Source of the DNA: Slackia sp. ZJ119
GTDB lineage: Bacteria; Actinomycetota; Coriobacteriia; Coriobacteriales; Eggerthellaceae
Direction of reading: 5' to 3'
Assembly (NCBI RefSeq): GCF_011039175.1
Contig: NZ_JAAKEN010000007.1
Location: 1-64,000 of the forward strand
DNA length: 64,000 nt
Below are positions 62,420 through 64,000 of the stretch, one piece after another. The first letter of the stretch is position 1; each line of letters begins with the position of its first letter. A program made the position numbers and the translations under genes. A model generated the notes under the pieces. The model had not been told where the DNA came from. It saw nothing but the letters and a program-made list of their open reading frames with translations, and ran no database searches.

Positions 62420-63444
62420 GGAACCGCTCGCTGTTTTGCCAGCTTGTCCTGGTCGCCGCATCGACGGCGGCGTTTTCGGCTGCGGCCTGGACGGCGGCGG
62501 GGCCGGTTGCGGCGCTTCTCGTGGCCGGATGCGGGTCGTTCGCGCTTGCGGCGGCGGCAGCGTTCGGGTTTGCCCGCTACCGGGAGATCGCCCGCCTGGC
62601 CGACGCGATCGACCGCGTGCTGCACGAAGGGCGGTCCGTGTCGTTTTCCCAATGCCGCGAAGGGGACGTGGCGATCCTTTCCAACGAGATGCAAAAGATG
62701 GTTGCACGCCTTGTGCGCACCGCAGACGCGCTTGAGCAGGAGAAACGCGCACTTGCCACGTCGATGGAAGACATATCGCACCAAATTCGCACGCCGATGA
62801 CCGCCATAGCGCTCATGGTGCCGGCCATCGAGCAGGCCGACGACGCGCATGAGCGAAAGCAGGCGCTTCGAAAGCTCGAGGCGCAGGTCGACCGCACGTC
62901 ATGGCTCGTCACGTCGCTGCTGAAGCTGGCGAAGGCCGATGCGGGCGCGCTCGATCTGACGGACGGGCCGGTCGACGTGGCCGCTGCGGCCGAGCGTGCG
63001 GCAGACCCGCTGTTGGTGGCGTTCGACCTGAAAGACGTCGCGCTGCGCATCGACTGTGCGCCGGGCGCGTCGCTTCGCGGGGACGCTCGCTGGACCGCCG
63101 AAGCGCTCGGCAACGTGCTGAAGAACTGCCTGGAGCACACGCCTGCCAAAGGCGCGGTGACGCTGTCCGCCCGTGAAGACGCCCTGTCGACGCGCATCGT
63201 CGTCGAAGACACCGGCCCCGGCTTCGCCCCTGGCGACCTTCCCCGCGTCTTCGACCGCTTCTATCGCGGGGGCGCGGCCGACGCCGGCGAGGGGGCCGAG
63301 GCGGGGTTTGCGGGCGAGGGCTTCGGCATCGGGCTTGCGCTTGCGCGGGCGCTTGCAGAAGCCCAGGGCGGCACGCTCGTTGCGGACAACGGGGAGGCCG
63401 GCGGCGCCCGTTTCACGTTCGCGTTTCCGAAATTCGTCGTATGA
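62416..63444 (+). CDS. Sensor histidine kinase
   Basis: A 342-residue kinase with two N-terminal membrane helices (about 8-30 and 30-52) and almost no extracellular loop, as in intramembrane-sensing kinases. The phosphoacceptor H122 is in MEDISHQIRTPMTAIALMV. The ATPase domain has the N box NVLKNCLEHT, G1 DTGPGF, F box FDRFYRG and G2 GFGIGLALARA. A glycine/alanine-rich stretch (near GAEAGFAGEG) sits between F and G2. It probably phosphorylates the adjacent regulator in response to envelope stress. Confidence 0.92.
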   Translation: MRNRSLFCQLVLVAASTAAFSAAAWTAAGPVAALLVAGCGSFALAAAAAFGFARYREIARLADAIDRVLHEGRSVSFSQCREGDVAILSNEMQKMVARLVRTADALEQEKRALATSMEDISHQIRTPMTAIALMVPAIEQADDAHERKQALRKLEAQVDRTSWLVTSLLKLAKADAGALDLTDGPVDVAAAAERAADPLLVAFDLKDVALRIDCAPGASLRGDARWTAEALGNVLKNCLEHTPAKGAVTLSAREDALSTRIVVEDTGPGFAPGDLPRVFDRFYRGGAADAGEGAEAGFAGEGFGIGLALARALAEAQGGTLVADNGEAGGARFTFAFPKFVV

Positions 63445-63568
63445 CGTGCGCCGATCATGGCTGCGCCTTTGTGGCTGTTTCGACCTTTCGGTTTTGTAAT
63501 CTGCGGCCAAGGCGCGTGCAATCTTGCCCTTCCATACTGGATGCGTCATCGAAAAGAAAGGGGGAGCC

Positions 63569-64000
63569 ATGGACGTGTTGACCGTGAGCCACCTGACGAA
63601 AGTGTATGGAAAGGGAGCCGCGCAGACCGTCGCGCTTGACGACGTGTCGCTGACGATCGCACAAGGCGAGTTCGTCGCCATCGTGGGGTCGTCGGGATCG
63701 GGCAAGTCGACGCTGTTGCACCTGATGGGCGGCGTGGACCGTCCCACCTCGGGACAGGTGCTGCTCAACGGGCAGGACGTGTACGGGCGCACCGAGGAAG
63801 AGCTGGCCGTGCTGCGCCGGCGCGAAGTGGGGCTGGTGTATCAGTTCTACAACCTGGTGCCGGTGCTCAACGTCGTGGAGAACATGACGCTGCCGGTGGC
63901 GCTCGACGGGCGGGCCGTGAACGAGGAGCGCTTGGCCGACCTGCTTGACCGGTTGGGCCTGGCGGGTCGCGAGACCCATCTGCCCAGCCAGCTGTCCGGC
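63569..64000 (+). CDS. ABC transporter ATP-binding protein (partial)
   Basis: The first 144 codons of an ATPase; the 3' end is beyond the window. Walker A is GSSGSGKST in VAIVGSSGSGKSTLLHLMGG, then the Q-loop YQFYNLVPVLNVVENMTL, and the window stops at LSG of the signature motif. The sequence resembles MacB/LolD/BceA ATPases. The upstream response regulator and kinase suggest a Bce-type antimicrobial-peptide sensing and resistance module, with an FtsX-type permease expected downstream. ATG 63569 has GGGGGAG upstream. Confidence 0.88.
   Translation, partial: MDVLTVSHLTKVYGKGAAQTVALDDVSLTIAQGEFVAIVGSSGSGKSTLLHLMGGVDRPTSGQVLLNGQDVYGRTEEELAVLRRREVGLVYQFYNLVPVLNVVENMTLPVALDGRAVNEERLADLLDRLGLAGRETHLPSQLSG

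Overview
The window is high-GC bacterial chromosome with dense genes, many GTG starts and short or overlapping intergenic gaps. The gene set (split glyQ/glyS, pyruvate phosphate dikinase with its regulator, a membrane-anchored LuxR regulator, a PurF-like paralog, Gram-positive style envelope genes and no outer-membrane genes) suggests an actinomycete of the class Coriobacteriia, probably Eggerthellaceae. That placement is inference; no database search was possible.

Layout. (1) 1-140: the 3' end of a 5S rRNA and an rRNA-operon terminator. (2) 372-6055: cell-surface glycan genes: a GT4 glycosyltransferase, a LicD-type phosphotransferase, a Wzx-like flippase on the minus strand, a polyprenol-phosphate type GT2 with a DUF2304 partner, and another GT2. 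(3) 6140-7512: the infC-rpmI-rplT operon, with an intrinsic terminator (probable attenuator) in its leader, a possible AUA start for IF-3, and a terminator after rplT. (4) 7531-17931: a block that looks lower in GC: an acyltransferase-3 protein, three very large glycosyltransferases on the minus strand that share a basic C-terminal tail, and an unrecognised polytopic membrane protein. It ends near a tRNA-Glu (18220-18294). (5) 18513-28650: a universal stress protein, an MFS transporter, a membrane LuxR regulator, murB, a CPA1 Na+/H+ antiporter and cydDC-like ABC exporter genes. (6) 28830-31257: rpsP-khpA-rimM-trmD-lepB. (7) 31323-38011: glyQ-glyS, then the PPDK regulatory protein and ppdK. (8) 38110-44681: a GH25 lysozyme with cell-wall-binding repeats, ffh, a GNAT enzyme with a lysine-rich tail, BrnQ, and a PurF paralog lacking the glutaminase cysteine. 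(9) 44848-49357: a DJ-1/PfpI protein, a TetR regulator divergent from a beta-lactamase-like lipoprotein, msrA and pta. (10) 49522-56433: glf with a GT2, a dGTPase-like HD protein, dnaG, and an NfeD/SPFH pair. (11) 56674-61552: def, fmt, an RsmB-like rRNA methyltransferase with long disordered ends, and icd. (12) 61730-64000: an OmpR response regulator, a histidine kinase and an ABC ATPase cut by the window end.

How it fits together. Two glycan loci (372-17931 and 49522-51761) and a lysozyme with choline-binding-like repeats point to a decorated cell wall, perhaps carrying phosphocholine added by LicD. The rest is translation, protein maturation, replication and central carbon metabolism.

The most unusual observations are: a repeat beginning TAGGGAAACGC or a close variant that supplies the stop codon of three unrelated genes and is followed by hairpins; a shared basic tail on three giant glycosyltransferases; a PurF-like protein that keeps its PRPP loop and four Fe-S cysteines but lacks the catalytic cysteine; the infC leader; and a beta-lactamase-like lipoprotein without the SxxK lysine.
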